From assembly GCF_049310885.1 (NCBI RefSeq), contig NZ_JBMDYO010000011.1, forward strand, positions 1 through 50,223: DNA of 50,223 nt, in the 5' to 3' direction. Positions 40,739-49,195 of this stretch are shown here, piece after piece. Numbering within the stretch: the first letter of the stretch is position 1; every line of letters begins with the position of its first letter. The DNA is from CAYZJV01 sp049310885 (GTDB taxonomy: Bacteria; Spirochaetota; Spirochaetia; Sphaerochaetales; Sphaerochaetaceae). Both the position numbers and the translations under genes were made by a program. The notes beneath the pieces are model-generated. The model made no database searches. It was given only the letters and a program-made list of their open reading frames with translations, and was not told the origin of the DNA.

Positions 40739-42763
40739 CTATGAGAGGAATAGAAGCGAACCGACCTGATAAACCAACAGTGCCGCTGCGTAGGCAACAG
40801 AGGTCTGAAAGAGGATTGCTGCCCAAGTCCACCTCGCACTTTGCATCTCCCTTCTCGTTGCACCAATCGCCGCCGCACAAGGGGCTGCGAATAGGGTGAA
40901 AACCATGAAGGCATACGCGCTTACCGGATTGAAGAAGGTTCCGATGGAAGCCAGGAAAGTTGGGTCGCCTTCAGTGACATTTCCCAGTCCTAAGACAATA
41001 CCGAATGTAGCGACGATAGTCTCCTTTGCCAGCAGACCGGTAATGGTAGCTACTGCAACCTCCCAGGAACCGAATCCAAGTGGGGAGAACAGGGGAGCTA
41101 TTAATCTTCCGAGCGAGGCAAGGATACTGTCCTGGGTCTCTACCATCTGTAGTGACCAGCTGGTGGATTGCAATATCCAAATCCCGGCAGAAGCTACTGC
41201 GATAATGGTTCCAGCCTTCTTGATGAATTGTTTTCCTCGGTCCCACATCTGTATAGCGACACTCTTAAGCCGCGGTATGTGGTAAGAAGGAAGTTCCATG
41301 ACGAAAGGGGCAGGGTCACCCGAAAAAGCCTTCGTCTTTTTCAAGAGGATTCCCGATACGATCACTCCGAAAATCCCGATTAGGTACATGGAAGATGCAA
41401 TCCATGCACTATGGGGGAAGAATGCTCCTACAAGGAGTGCGAATACCGGTAGTTTTGCTCCACAGGGAATAAATGGAGTGAGCATGACTGTCATTCTCCG
41501 GTCACGCTGGTTCTCTATCGTTCTGCTTGCCATAATAGCTGGAACGGAACACCCGGTACCAATAAGCATGGGAATGAATGACTTTCCGCTGAGGCCAAAT
41601 TTCCTGAATATCCTATCCATGATGAAGGCAACACGTGACATGTACCCAATATCTTCCATCAAGGAGAGGAAGAAGAAGAGTATCATCATCTGAGGAACAA
41701 AGGTGAGCACGGATCCTACCCCAGCTATGATCCCATCTACCACCAAGCCTGTGAGCCAAGTTGAAGTTCCTATTGTCTCCAATAAGAGGGCCACATTAGA
41801 ACCGATGAGGTCGGCGAATATCCATTCTATCCATCCGATAAACAGATCTCCCACACTCTGGATGGAGACATAGTAGACTCCCCACATGATGGCGAAGAAG
41901 ATCGGAAGTGCCAGCCAACGGTTGGTGACTATGCGGTCTACTTTGTCGCTTGTTGATAGTGAACCAGTCTTTCGTACCCTTTTATGGCAAGCATCGGTAA
42001 TGCTAGTGAGGTATTCATACCTATCGTTGGTGACGATGCTCTCAGCGCTATCATCCAACTCGTTTTCCGTAGTTTCTACGATAGAGGCTAGGGTATGCGC
42101 TATCTCGCCATCCAATTTCAGACGCTGCATAACCTTCTCATCTCGTTCAAAGAGTTTGACTGCATACCAGCGGATAGTTTCGGGAGGTACTATGCCAGCT
42201 AGAATCCGTTCGATTGCGGTTAAAGCTTTCTCAAGTGGTTGGCTGAATACTGCCTTTTTTGCACTACTTTCTGCCTTCTCTATCATGGTCTTGGCGGTCT
42301 TGATGAGTTCTTTGAGACCCATTCGGGAAACAGCAGAGGTTTCTACTATGGGGCATCCGAGGAGCTGGGAGAGTTTTTCTGTATCGATCTGATCACCATT
42401 TTTGTGGATTACATCCATCATATTCAGTGCGATCAGTACCGGAATTCCCGTCTCGATTAGTTGGGTGGTCAGGTAGAGATTACGTTCTAGGTTCGTCGCA
42501 TCCACTACATTAATGATCAAATCGGGTTTTCCATCGATCAGGAAATCCCGTGTCACGACCTCTTCTAAGGTATATGGGGAGAGTGAATAGATTCCTGGAA
42601 GGTCCACGACCATATGCTTCTTATCACCCTTGATATATCCCTCTTTCTTTTCGACGGTGACTCCTGGCCAGTTTCCCACATATTGTGTGCTGCCGGTGAG
42701 TTCGTTGAAGATCGATGTCTTGCCAGAATTGGGGTTTCCTGCCAAGGCAACGGTATGTGCCAT
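40739..42763 (-). CDS. feoB: Ferrous iron transport protein B
   Basis: FeoB is the inner-membrane Fe2+ transporter with a cytoplasmic G domain. In this 674-residue protein the G1 loop GNPNSGKTS is at about 9-17, G3 is DLPGIYSL, and G4 is NMMD. A helical spacer follows. The membrane half has about eight helices and two Gate motifs (IGTGCSVPAI and GLLAKETIVATFG). ATG 42763 has AAGGAG 6 nt upstream; the longer frame starts inside an operator. The length is slightly below E. coli FeoB (773), as in many anaerobes. Confidence 0.97.
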   Translation of the reverse strand: MAHTVALAGNPNSGKTSIFNELTGSTQYVGNWPGVTVEKKEGYIKGDKKHMVVDLPGIYSLSPYTLEEVVTRDFLIDGKPDLIINVVDATNLERNLYLTTQLIETGIPVLIALNMMDVIHKNGDQIDTEKLSQLLGCPIVETSAVSRMGLKELIKTAKTMIEKAESSAKKAVFSQPLEKALTAIERILAGIVPPETIRWYAVKLFERDEKVMQRLKLDGEIAHTLASIVETTENELDDSAESIVTNDRYEYLTSITDACHKRVRKTGSLSTSDKVDRIVTNRWLALPIFFAIMWGVYYVSIQSVGDLFIGWIEWIFADLIGSNVALLLETIGTSTWLTGLVVDGIIAGVGSVLTFVPQMMILFFFLSLMEDIGYMSRVAFIMDRIFRKFGLSGKSFIPMLIGTGCSVPAIMASRTIENQRDRRMTVMLTPFIPCGAKLPVFALLVGAFFPHSAWIASSMYLIGIFGVIVSGILLKKTKAFSGDPAPFVMELPSYHIPRLKSVAIQMWDRGKQFIKKAGTIIAVASAGIWILQSTSWSLQMVETQDSILASLGRLIAPLFSPLGFGSWEVAVATITGLLAKETIVATFGIVLGLGNVTEGDPTFLASIGTFFNPVSAYAFMVFTLFAAPCAAAIGATRREMQSARWTWAAILFQTSVAYAAALLVYQVGSLLFLS

Positions 42764-42776
42764 ATAGGACTCCTTT

Positions 42777-42792
42777 GTTAGCATAAGCTAAC
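42777..42792. promoter_or_regulatory. Iron-type palindrome before feoB
   Basis: GTTAGCATAAGCTAAC is a perfect 6+6 palindrome 14 bp upstream of the feoB ATG. The arms are the same as at 43326-43343. The half-site resembles DtxR/IdeR-type boxes (TTAGG...CCTAA) rather than a classical Fur box. Confidence 0.65.
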
Positions 42793-42816
42793 TTAATTCA
42801 TTAAAAAAAATTATAC

Positions 42817-43044
42817 TTATTGCTGCAGTTCGACTGCAATATTGCTTGCATCCGACTTTCTCAAGGATAGTTCATATCCGCGTACAGTTACCTCGATGGG
42901 ATCTCCGAGTGGTGCCACCTTCCTTACATGTACAGAACAGCCCTTTGTGATCCCCATATCCATAATTCGGCGCATGGTGGGACCTGCACCTCCTACTTTG
43001 CGCACGATTACTGTATTGCCTGGACGTGCTTCTCCTAGTGTCAT
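42817..43044 (-). CDS. feoA: FeoA protein (second copy in operon)
   Basis: This 75-residue SH3-like protein has the FeoA pattern (GNTVIVRKVGGAGPTMRRIMDMGI then GDPIEVTVRGYELSLRKSDA). FeoA is thought to act on FeoB in the cytoplasm. It lies between the other feoA copy (37 bp) and feoB (53 bp). Confidence 0.95.
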   Translation of the reverse strand: MTLGEARPGNTVIVRKVGGAGPTMRRIMDMGITKGCSVHVRKVAPLGDPIEVTVRGYELSLRKSDASNIAVELQQ

Positions 43045-43081
43045 GGGCGACTCCTTTTCTTTCTTGATGTCTAGATGATAC

Positions 43082-43291
43082 TCAAACTTGAATCCGCTGG
43101 GCCATGGATCGGTCCAAAGCGATTCTTGTATTCTTTACTGAGAGGATCAAATTTCCTCCATTTTCGGCAACCACGGTGATGGATTCACCTGTAGTGAACC
43201 CCAGACTCCCTAGAAATTTCTTGGTCTCGTCCTTTCCTTGGATGGCTTTTATTGCGACCGACTGTCCGACTTTTATGAATGTCAAAGGCAT
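43082..43291 (-). CDS. feoA: FeoA protein (first copy in operon)
   Basis: This 69-residue SH3-like FeoA homologue (VAIKAIQG, FLGSLGFTTGESITVV, LILSVKNTRIALD) is divergent from the second copy, which suggests an old duplication. ATG 43291 has GAGGAG about 9 nt upstream; the frame extending to 43324 lies in the leader. Confidence 0.93.
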   Translation of the reverse strand: MPLTFIKVGQSVAIKAIQGKDETKKFLGSLGFTTGESITVVAENGGNLILSVKNTRIALDRSMAQRIQV

Positions 43292-43325
43292 AGTTGGTAT
43301 CTCCTCACCGTTGCTGTGTGACAAT

Positions 43326-43343
43326 AGTTAGCAAAAGCTAACT
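43326..43343. promoter_or_regulatory. Iron-type operator at the feo promoter
   Basis: AGTTAGCAAAAGCTAACT is a perfect 7+7 palindrome lying from about +4 to +21 of the predicted transcript, a classic repressor position. Confidence 0.75.
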
Positions 43344-43353
43344 CTACAGTCCC

Positions 43354-43382
43354 ATTACACTATGCAACCCACTTTTTGTCAA
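43354..43382 (-). promoter_or_regulatory. Predicted promoter of the feo operon
   Basis: On the minus strand: TTGACA, 17 bp, TGTAAT, followed by the operator. Confidence 0.7.
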
Positions 43383-43413
43383 CTGCTTTTATCCTAAAGC
43401 ATGGGTCATCTTA

Positions 43414-44847
43414 TCAAGAATTAAATATTCCATGAGATGTCGCTAGGAGGGGATCGAGCGTAGGCGCCAATTTGCTATACACATCCCTGTTCATACGTTC
43501 ATAGAGGGCAACATGTTTATCCACTGGCTTAAAGGTATCCCGAGGCCTTACCATATGATCTATTGCTTGTTGTCTATCACGATAGATTCCCAGTGCGAGT
43601 GCCGTACAGATGGCAGCACCCATACTTGCCGAACCATTCACTACATTCCGTCTGGCAGGCAATCCAAAGACGTCAGCGAATATCTGCATGAACAAATCGC
43701 CGTTTGAACCGCCTCCACTTATGATCAAGGCGGTCATGTCTATACCACGTTCATCACACATCGCTTGGGCATGGTTTTTCATAGTGAATGCGATTCCTTC
43801 TAACACTGAGCGGAACATATGAGGACCTTTGTGCTTTCCATTGAAGCCGACCATCATTCCCCTTTCATGAGGATGTTTTGGTCTTGCCAACCAGTGCAAC
43901 ACGGTATACAGTCCTTCAGAACCGACGGGCACAGCGGCTCCCAATTCGTTTAAATAGGCTTCTGGTGTGAGGTTTCGGCTTTTTGCTACGGTGATGAGAT
44001 CCGACCCCATGAGATCTTTGATCCATGTCACAGTGGACATACCCCGTCTGATTCCATTGCTTTCATAGAGGAACTCCCCTGGGACAGCTCCAGGATTACT
44101 CCAGTAGTTGTGGGCAGAAGAATCGTACGAATCGCCTACCATCATGGATGTGATATAGGTACCAAGTGAGACCAGTACCGTACCATCTTGGACTAAACCT
44201 GATCCCAAACCCTCTACAGCTTTGTCATTCGCTGTGGATACCACTGGTAAGCCTTTCGGAATTCCTGTTGCTTTGCTAGCAGCTTCGGTTATCGTTCCCA
44301 GCACCGTTGCGGGATCAACCAACTCAAACAACATGCTCCTATCTATCTTATAGGTGCTAAAACGCTTCTCATCTTCATACCAGTCCAACGTGGTTGGATC
44401 TATCGGCCATGGTCCCACATAATTCGCACGGGTATCTTTTGCCTCTCCGGTGAGACGAAAGGTGAGGTAGCCGGTTGCTGTGGTGACATAATGTACAGCA
44501 TCGTCTTCATGTTCATAGGCAGCTGATAGTCGGATGTCCATCCAATTCTGCACAGGAGAGGCCAAACTGCCATCTTCGGTCAACAGAGCTCTACAGCACC
44601 GTATCGAACCCAATCCTACTCCAACGATATCGTGGAGGTCACCTTCAAATCTATCCAAAAGTGTCGTACAAGCGCGCTGAAGACTTACCCAAAGATCATC
44701 ATCGGGATGCTCTGCACGACCGGTGCCATACAGGTGTAATTCTTGTAGTGGCACAGTCTCTGAGGTTATCTCATTTCCAATAAGATCGAAGATCGCAACC
44801 TTTGTGCTTTGTGTTCCTCCATCTATGGCAAGTATATATTTATTCAT
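43414..44847 (-). CDS. FGGY family carbohydrate kinase
   Basis: The 477-residue kinase has the N-terminal phosphate-1 motif AIDGGTQSTKVAIFD, a central GLGSIRC and ANDKAVEGLGSG, and the C-terminal adenosine motif ISGGGSNGDLFMQIFADVFG. FGGY kinases phosphorylate sugars, sugar acids or polyols (xylulose, glycerol, erythritol and others); the substrate cannot be read from sequence. ATG 44847 has AAGGTG upstream. It is the last gene of the flavin-oxidase/ETF/SDR operon, and its product would feed the activated substrate into central metabolism. Confidence 0.9.
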   Translation of the reverse strand: MNKYILAIDGGTQSTKVAIFDLIGNEITSETVPLQELHLYGTGRAEHPDDDLWVSLQRACTTLLDRFEGDLHDIVGVGLGSIRCCRALLTEDGSLASPVQNWMDIRLSAAYEHEDDAVHYVTTATGYLTFRLTGEAKDTRANYVGPWPIDPTTLDWYEDEKRFSTYKIDRSMLFELVDPATVLGTITEAASKATGIPKGLPVVSTANDKAVEGLGSGLVQDGTVLVSLGTYITSMMVGDSYDSSAHNYWSNPGAVPGEFLYESNGIRRGMSTVTWIKDLMGSDLITVAKSRNLTPEAYLNELGAAVPVGSEGLYTVLHWLARPKHPHERGMMVGFNGKHKGPHMFRSVLEGIAFTMKNHAQAMCDERGIDMTALIISGGGSNGDLFMQIFADVFGLPARRNVVNGSASMGAAICTALALGIYRDRQQAIDHMVRPRDTFKPVDKHVALYERMNRDVYSKLAPTLDPLLATSHGIFNS

Positions 44848-44885
44848 AATCACCTTCTTGTCTGATAGGGTAGTAGTGGTTTGCC

Positions 44886-45668
44886 CTAACGCATCAGATA
44901 CCCTCCATCCACCGTGAGAACCGTTCCATTTACATAGTTCGATGCATCACTTGAGAGGTAGATACATGCACCCATAAGATCGCTTGTCATACCCCACCGG
45001 TTCGCAGGGATGTGGGAAAGTATCTCAGCATTGCGTTTTTCATCATTACGCGTTTTCTCAGTCAATTTTGTCGCAAAATATCCAGGAGCTATCGCATTGA
45101 CTTGTATGTTGAACTCGGCTAGTTCATCGCACATGGTTTTTGTAAGACCAACGATCCCATGTTTTGTGGCAGCGTATGCTGGTGACCACTTTCCACCGAG
45201 GAATGAGTAAATGGATGCGATATTGATAATCTTACCACTTTTCTGTCTGGTCATATACTTGCAGGCCTCATGGGTCATCTCGAATACAGCGGTCAGGTTG
45301 ACAGCGGCCATCTTGTCCCAATCCTTTCTTTCGAACTGGGTGACATCTTCTACATTGATACAGATTCCCGCAGAGTTAATCAGAATATCGATACTGCCCC
45401 AACTCTCCACGCACTCTTTTACTACGCGTGCGCATACACCATCGGCTGTTATGTCCCCATGAACATAGCGGTAATCGACTCCACACGATTCAACCCATTG
45501 TTTTGTCTCACCGTAGTCATCCGCAATACTCACGGTCATGACATTCGCGCCACCTTTTGCGAGGGCAACGGAGAAAGCCTGGCCAAGACCACTGTTTCCG
45601 CCAGTGACGATTGCGTTCTTTCCTTTCAGCGAAAAAAGGTCCATCGAAAAATCGGTGACATGCATCAT
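44886..45668 (-). CDS. SDR family oxidoreductase (KduD/gluconate-dehydrogenase-like)
   Basis: The 260-residue classical SDR has the cofactor motif TGGNSGLG, NSAG, the catalytic Ser of NIASIYSFLGG, the YAATK Tyr/Lys pair, and a C-terminal VDGG. It resembles 2-deoxy-D-gluconate 3-dehydrogenase/gluconate 5-dehydrogenase-type enzymes that interconvert hydroxyl and keto groups on sugar acids or polyols. The start overlaps the etfA stop as ATGA, with GAAGGGG upstream. Confidence 0.9.
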   Translation of the reverse strand: MMHVTDFSMDLFSLKGKNAIVTGGNSGLGQAFSVALAKGGANVMTVSIADDYGETKQWVESCGVDYRYVHGDITADGVCARVVKECVESWGSIDILINSAGICINVEDVTQFERKDWDKMAAVNLTAVFEMTHEACKYMTRQKSGKIINIASIYSFLGGKWSPAYAATKHGIVGLTKTMCDELAEFNIQVNAIAPGYFATKLTEKTRNDEKRNAEILSHIPANRWGMTSDLMGACIYLSSDASNYVNGTVLTVDGGYLMR

Positions 45669-46636
45669 GTTTCCCCTTCTTGTGTATGTTGGTTATTGTG
45701 GATCTTTAAAAGCAGTTTTTCAATGAAATCCTTTGCATCTCCTTCAACAACGATATCGGAGAGGCTACAGATGGGAGCTTTTGCGGATGTGTTTACTGAA
45801 ATAATGGTCTCAATGTCTCGTAGTCCCTCAACATGCTGTATTGCTCCATTGATTCCGAGTGCAATATAGAGTCTAGGGCTTACGATTTTTCCCGATTGGC
45901 CAACCTGGATATTTCTCGGGGCAATTCCTTGGTCTACAAGTTTTCTGCTTGCCGAAACCGTCCCTCCCAAAGTCTCTGCCAATTGCTGCAGAAGAGCGAA
46001 ATCCCGTTTTACCCCACCGCCACCTGAAACAAGTATCTCGCTTTTTCTGATGTCGTATGTTTTGGGTTTTTCTTCCCGCTCCAACAAGCACAAAGTCGAG
46101 GTGTTTCGTATAGGTTCTCCATAGCGCCGGATCTTTGATTGCAACTCTTTCTTTCCTGTGTATGAAAAGGCATCCGGATGTACACTCATCATGATCGGAC
46201 CATTTCCCACTGAGGTGATTCCTGCCAATATATTTCCACTATAGGCAGTTCGTATCATAAGAAGTCTGTCCCCCATATGGGCAATATCGTTCACATCGGC
46301 AACAAGACCCGTGTGTAGTCTTCTTGCCATACGAGGAGCGAGCATCCTACCTAAATGGGTTGCTGGAATGAGGATGCTATCATAATTATTCTGATTATGG
46401 AGCTTCTCCACCACTTCACTCATTCCGGGTAGATTCAAGGCTCCTTGTGGTACTTTCGGTGCAGTGATTATCTGGTGGAAATACCCATCTACCAGACCAA
46501 CCTCATCCTGGAACGATAACAAAGTCACTTGGTAGGTTCCTTGTGCATACATAGTCTGTATGAGAGCGAGGAGCTTGATACTGTTTTCGAGGTTTTCGGT
46601 GTCCTGTACTACGAGGACGTGCTTCAGATCAGACAT
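45665..46636 (-). CDS. etfA: Electron transfer flavoprotein alpha subunit
   Basis: EtfA/FixB holds the mobile FAD that accepts electrons from a dehydrogenase. The 323-residue protein has the C-terminal FAD signature: VSGGGGVK, then VGQSGKIVSPRLYIALGINGAIQH interrupted only slightly from consensus, then DIVVEGDAKDF. The N-terminal half resembles EtfB. ATG 46636 follows AAGGA; the frame's GTG at 46642 is possible. It overlaps etfB by 8 bp and the SDR gene by 4 bp. Confidence 0.93.
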   Translation of the reverse strand: MSDLKHVLVVQDTENLENSIKLLALIQTMYAQGTYQVTLLSFQDEVGLVDGYFHQIITAPKVPQGALNLPGMSEVVEKLHNQNNYDSILIPATHLGRMLAPRMARRLHTGLVADVNDIAHMGDRLLMIRTAYSGNILAGITSVGNGPIMMSVHPDAFSYTGKKELQSKIRRYGEPIRNTSTLCLLEREEKPKTYDIRKSEILVSGGGGVKRDFALLQQLAETLGGTVSASRKLVDQGIAPRNIQVGQSGKIVSPRLYIALGINGAIQHVEGLRDIETIISVNTSAKAPICSLSDIVVEGDAKDFIEKLLLKIHNNQHTQEGET

Positions 46637-47447
46637 ATCCACGTTTCCTTAGGAAGGAATACACGTAATCCATACCATCTTCATCCGTATGGATGACCTT
46701 CCGGGTGCGTTTTTGATGTTCTGTAGTGAATGTCTTGACCACTTGGGTGAGCGATCCATCCAATCCAATCTCGGATGGAGAGCACTGTAGCTTCCGGTTG
46801 GATAGGAGTGTCAGTTTGTCAGAGACGTCCCTGTTGAAATCTTCATAGGCGATATAGGGAAGTTTGTATCCGCTCGATTGTGTAAGACTGAGAATACCTG
46901 GCATGGCCATCTCATAGGTTGTGATATCGAATTCATCTTCGACCTGAAATACTGCTCTCTGACGATTGAATCTCTGTAGGTCTATCTTTGTGATATCTTG
47001 CATATGGTCCAAGCCGAGTGCTTCGGCCAATTGTGCAGGAACATGAGATGTGGCCCCATCGAGTGATCGGGTGCCTGTAAGTATGCAATCATATGAGCGG
47101 TTATCAAGAAATTTCTTCAAGATGGTAGTGGTCGCATAGGTATCACTACCAGCGAATACAGGATCGGTGATCATGGTCCCCGCATCGATCTTAAGTCTCA
47201 ATAGATCCATCATATGGGGTTGCACGGAGCGCGGAGCCATGGTCACAATCTCAATATGGGTTGAAGGCTGTCTCTGCTTGACCTCCAAGGCAAATGCGAT
47301 TGCAGCGGCATCATCTGGATTTGCTATCATCCTGATATGATCACGTTGAAGCTTCTCTTGTTCATAGTCATAGGAGAATCCATCCATATCGGGGACGAAT
47401 TTTACCAGACAGATTAGCCGAAGTGGTGTTGGATTCTCCTCTCTCAT
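46629..47447 (-). CDS. etfB: Electron transfer flavoprotein beta subunit
   Basis: The 272-residue EtfB/FixA partner has the nucleotide-binding motifs IANPDDAAAIAFALEV, then FAGSDTYATTTIL and GTRSLDGATSHVP. These resemble the longer ETFs of anaerobes, some of which bifurcate electrons, more than mitochondrial-type ETF; that subgroup call is tentative. ATG 47447 has GAGGAG 7 nt upstream. It lies 25 bp after the flavin oxidase, its likely electron donor. Confidence 0.93.
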   Translation of the reverse strand: MREENPTPLRLICLVKFVPDMDGFSYDYEQEKLQRDHIRMIANPDDAAAIAFALEVKQRQPSTHIEIVTMAPRSVQPHMMDLLRLKIDAGTMITDPVFAGSDTYATTTILKKFLDNRSYDCILTGTRSLDGATSHVPAQLAEALGLDHMQDITKIDLQRFNRQRAVFQVEDEFDITTYEMAMPGILSLTQSSGYKLPYIAYEDFNRDVSDKLTLLSNRKLQCSPSEIGLDGSLTQVVKTFTTEHQKRTRKVIHTDEDGMDYVYSFLRKRGYV

Positions 47448-47472
47448 CACATTTCTCCTCGTAACTATGATC

Positions 47473-48945
47473 CTACAACTGGTACTTGTGCCCTTCTTCC
47501 TGGTAATAGATGGTACCGTAGTTCATGATTCCATTGGGATCGAAAGCGGTTTTTAATTTTTCCAACATATAGTAAGCCGATCCATGTTCATCCTTGGTCC
47601 ATTCATTGCGGAATTTTCCGATCCCATGATGGTGGCACATTGATCCACCAAGTTTCAAAGTCTCTTCAACAATGATCTTTTGCAGAGGGTGGTGGTAAAC
47701 TCGCATTTCATCCTGTGGCGCACAGTGGATATCGTAGTTGTAGACGAAATACATGTTCGTTCCATTGATATAGCTGTGTGAGGAGTGACCTCCCAGCATG
47801 GTCAGATCATGTGCCCGAGGATACTCTTCCCTTATCCTTTTGATCACATTGTGGTAGATGATAGGTATGGTTTTCCAATCTGCGGAGATCTCTGTGGTGA
47901 AGCCGGAATGGGAATCATGTTCTTTCATACCTTCGAATTCGTCATCGATATCCTGCTGGGACCAATTCAGGTTGTTGAACCACTCTTCGATTAATGAGCT
48001 ATCAACCTGTTCAATGATTCCCTCTTTGTGCGCTTCAACAGCCTCTTCAATAGCTGTACATGTGGCATCAACAATTCCCTTTGGTCCTTCTGCCATGAAT
48101 AGGAGAACACAGAGTCCACGATGGAAGTGATAGAAGTGTTGGGCGGCATCCTCTTCGGAATAGGTTCTTGCAACCGATGGGTGGAATCCGTTTGCTACTA
48201 CATCCCTCAGTACCTTTATTCCTGTATCCACATCCTTGATCAGATATCCGTAGAACCGGTTGTTGTCGGGGTAGAAGGTGAAGATCTTAACCGTTACTTC
48301 GGTGATATAGCAGAGAGTTCCCTCGTTTCCTATTGCTATATGACGGATATCGGGGCCTCCGGAACGTCTGGGGACATTCTTTATGCGGCAAACTTGACCA
48401 TCGGGGAATACACATTCGAGACCCACTACCATATCTTCGATGGCTCCATAGTAGGTCGAAAACTGTCCAATACTTCGTGTAGCGACCAGTCCACCATATT
48501 TTGCTACTGGTTTCGATTGGGGAGAGTGGCCGGTTGTGAATCCGAGCTTTCTCAATTCGTCTTCAAGCATCTGAAGCGGGACACCCGCTTGTACGGTTGC
48601 CTGCATGTTGTAAGTATCTATGTCGATTATTCGATCTAAGTGCAAAGCATCGATAACGATAGTCTCTTCTTTCCAGTTTTCCAAGCCTCCCTCCGTGGCG
48701 GTCTTTCCGGCACGTGGGATGACATTGATTCTATGTTCATTACACATAGCCAACAATGTGCTGATTTCTTCGGCATTGTTTGGATAGACGATTGCTATCG
48801 GCATGGGAACATCGAGTACGTTCCGCGCCTTGGCGTATTTCTTATATCGATCGGCCGATGCATCGTAAAGGTCCTCTTTATTGGTGTTTATCTGCTTTGC
48901 ATCTAAAATCTCTTCCAAAAGGGCGATGATTTCTTGTTTTTTCAA
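47473..48945 (-). CDS. FAD-linked oxidase (VAO family, AGPS/GlcD-like)
   Basis: The 490-residue flavoenzyme has an N-terminal PCMH-type FAD domain (VIPRAGKTATEGG, GHSPQSKPVAKYGGLVATRSIGQ cut by KYGG, AIGNEGTLCYITEVTVKI). The C-terminal substrate domain ends in CHHHGIGKFRNEW (His438-440) and FDPNGIMNYG. The triple-His motif is shared with alkylglycerone-phosphate synthase; the overall fold with glycolate oxidase GlcD and ETF-linked lactate dehydrogenases. It probably oxidises a hydroxy acid or phosphorylated polyol and reduces EtfAB. The start is TTG 48945, with GGGAGG 5 nt upstream. It is first in the operon. Confidence 0.88.
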   Translation of the reverse strand: MKKQEIIALLEEILDAKQINTNKEDLYDASADRYKKYAKARNVLDVPMPIAIVYPNNAEEISTLLAMCNEHRINVIPRAGKTATEGGLENWKEETIVIDALHLDRIIDIDTYNMQATVQAGVPLQMLEDELRKLGFTTGHSPQSKPVAKYGGLVATRSIGQFSTYYGAIEDMVVGLECVFPDGQVCRIKNVPRRSGGPDIRHIAIGNEGTLCYITEVTVKIFTFYPDNNRFYGYLIKDVDTGIKVLRDVVANGFHPSVARTYSEEDAAQHFYHFHRGLCVLLFMAEGPKGIVDATCTAIEEAVEAHKEGIIEQVDSSLIEEWFNNLNWSQQDIDDEFEGMKEHDSHSGFTTEISADWKTIPIIYHNVIKRIREEYPRAHDLTMLGGHSSHSYINGTNMYFVYNYDIHCAPQDEMRVYHHPLQKIIVEETLKLGGSMCHHHGIGKFRNEWTKDEHGSAYYMLEKLKTAFDPNGIMNYGTIYYQEEGHKYQL

Positions 48946-49007
48946 AACTTCCTCCCAGTCTTTCAGCCCGGTAACTCTACGTTCAGCTAGCGAGCAAACT
49001 TAGTCCA

Positions 49008-49036
49008 ATGTTAGGATTTGAACGTGGTGTTGTCAA
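49008..49036 (-). promoter_or_regulatory. Predicted promoter of the flavin-oxidase/ETF operon
   Basis: On the minus strand: TTGACA, 17 bp, TAACAT. The leader to the TTG start is about 55 nt. Confidence 0.7.
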
Positions 49037-49043
49037 CCAATTG

Positions 49044-49097
49044 TGGAAAATTTTCTTAAAAGATTGTAAATATCTATAATAAATGGAAAATTTTCCA
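49044..49097. promoter_or_regulatory. Two RpiR-type operator boxes
   Basis: TGGAAAATTTTCTT at 49044-49057 and the perfect palindrome TGGAAAATTTTCCA at 49084-49097 start exactly 40 bp apart, so they face the same side of the helix. They flank a TATAAT at 49075-49080 that could be the -10 of rpiR. The first box adjoins the -35 of the divergent operon. GGAA...TTCC symmetry is typical of RpiR-family sites. Confidence 0.72.
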
Positions 49098-49195
49098 TAA
49101 AAGTATTGCTATCATACATAGTAATTGGTATGGTTGTCTTATTGATACAAGCCGGAACTATAGGATGCTCAATCCGGTTTTTGGAGGACACAAAC

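Noticed and set aside
45270..45869. 199-codon plus-strand ORF across the SDR/etfA junction
   Set aside because: It is antisense to two well-supported genes and encodes no recognisable domain.
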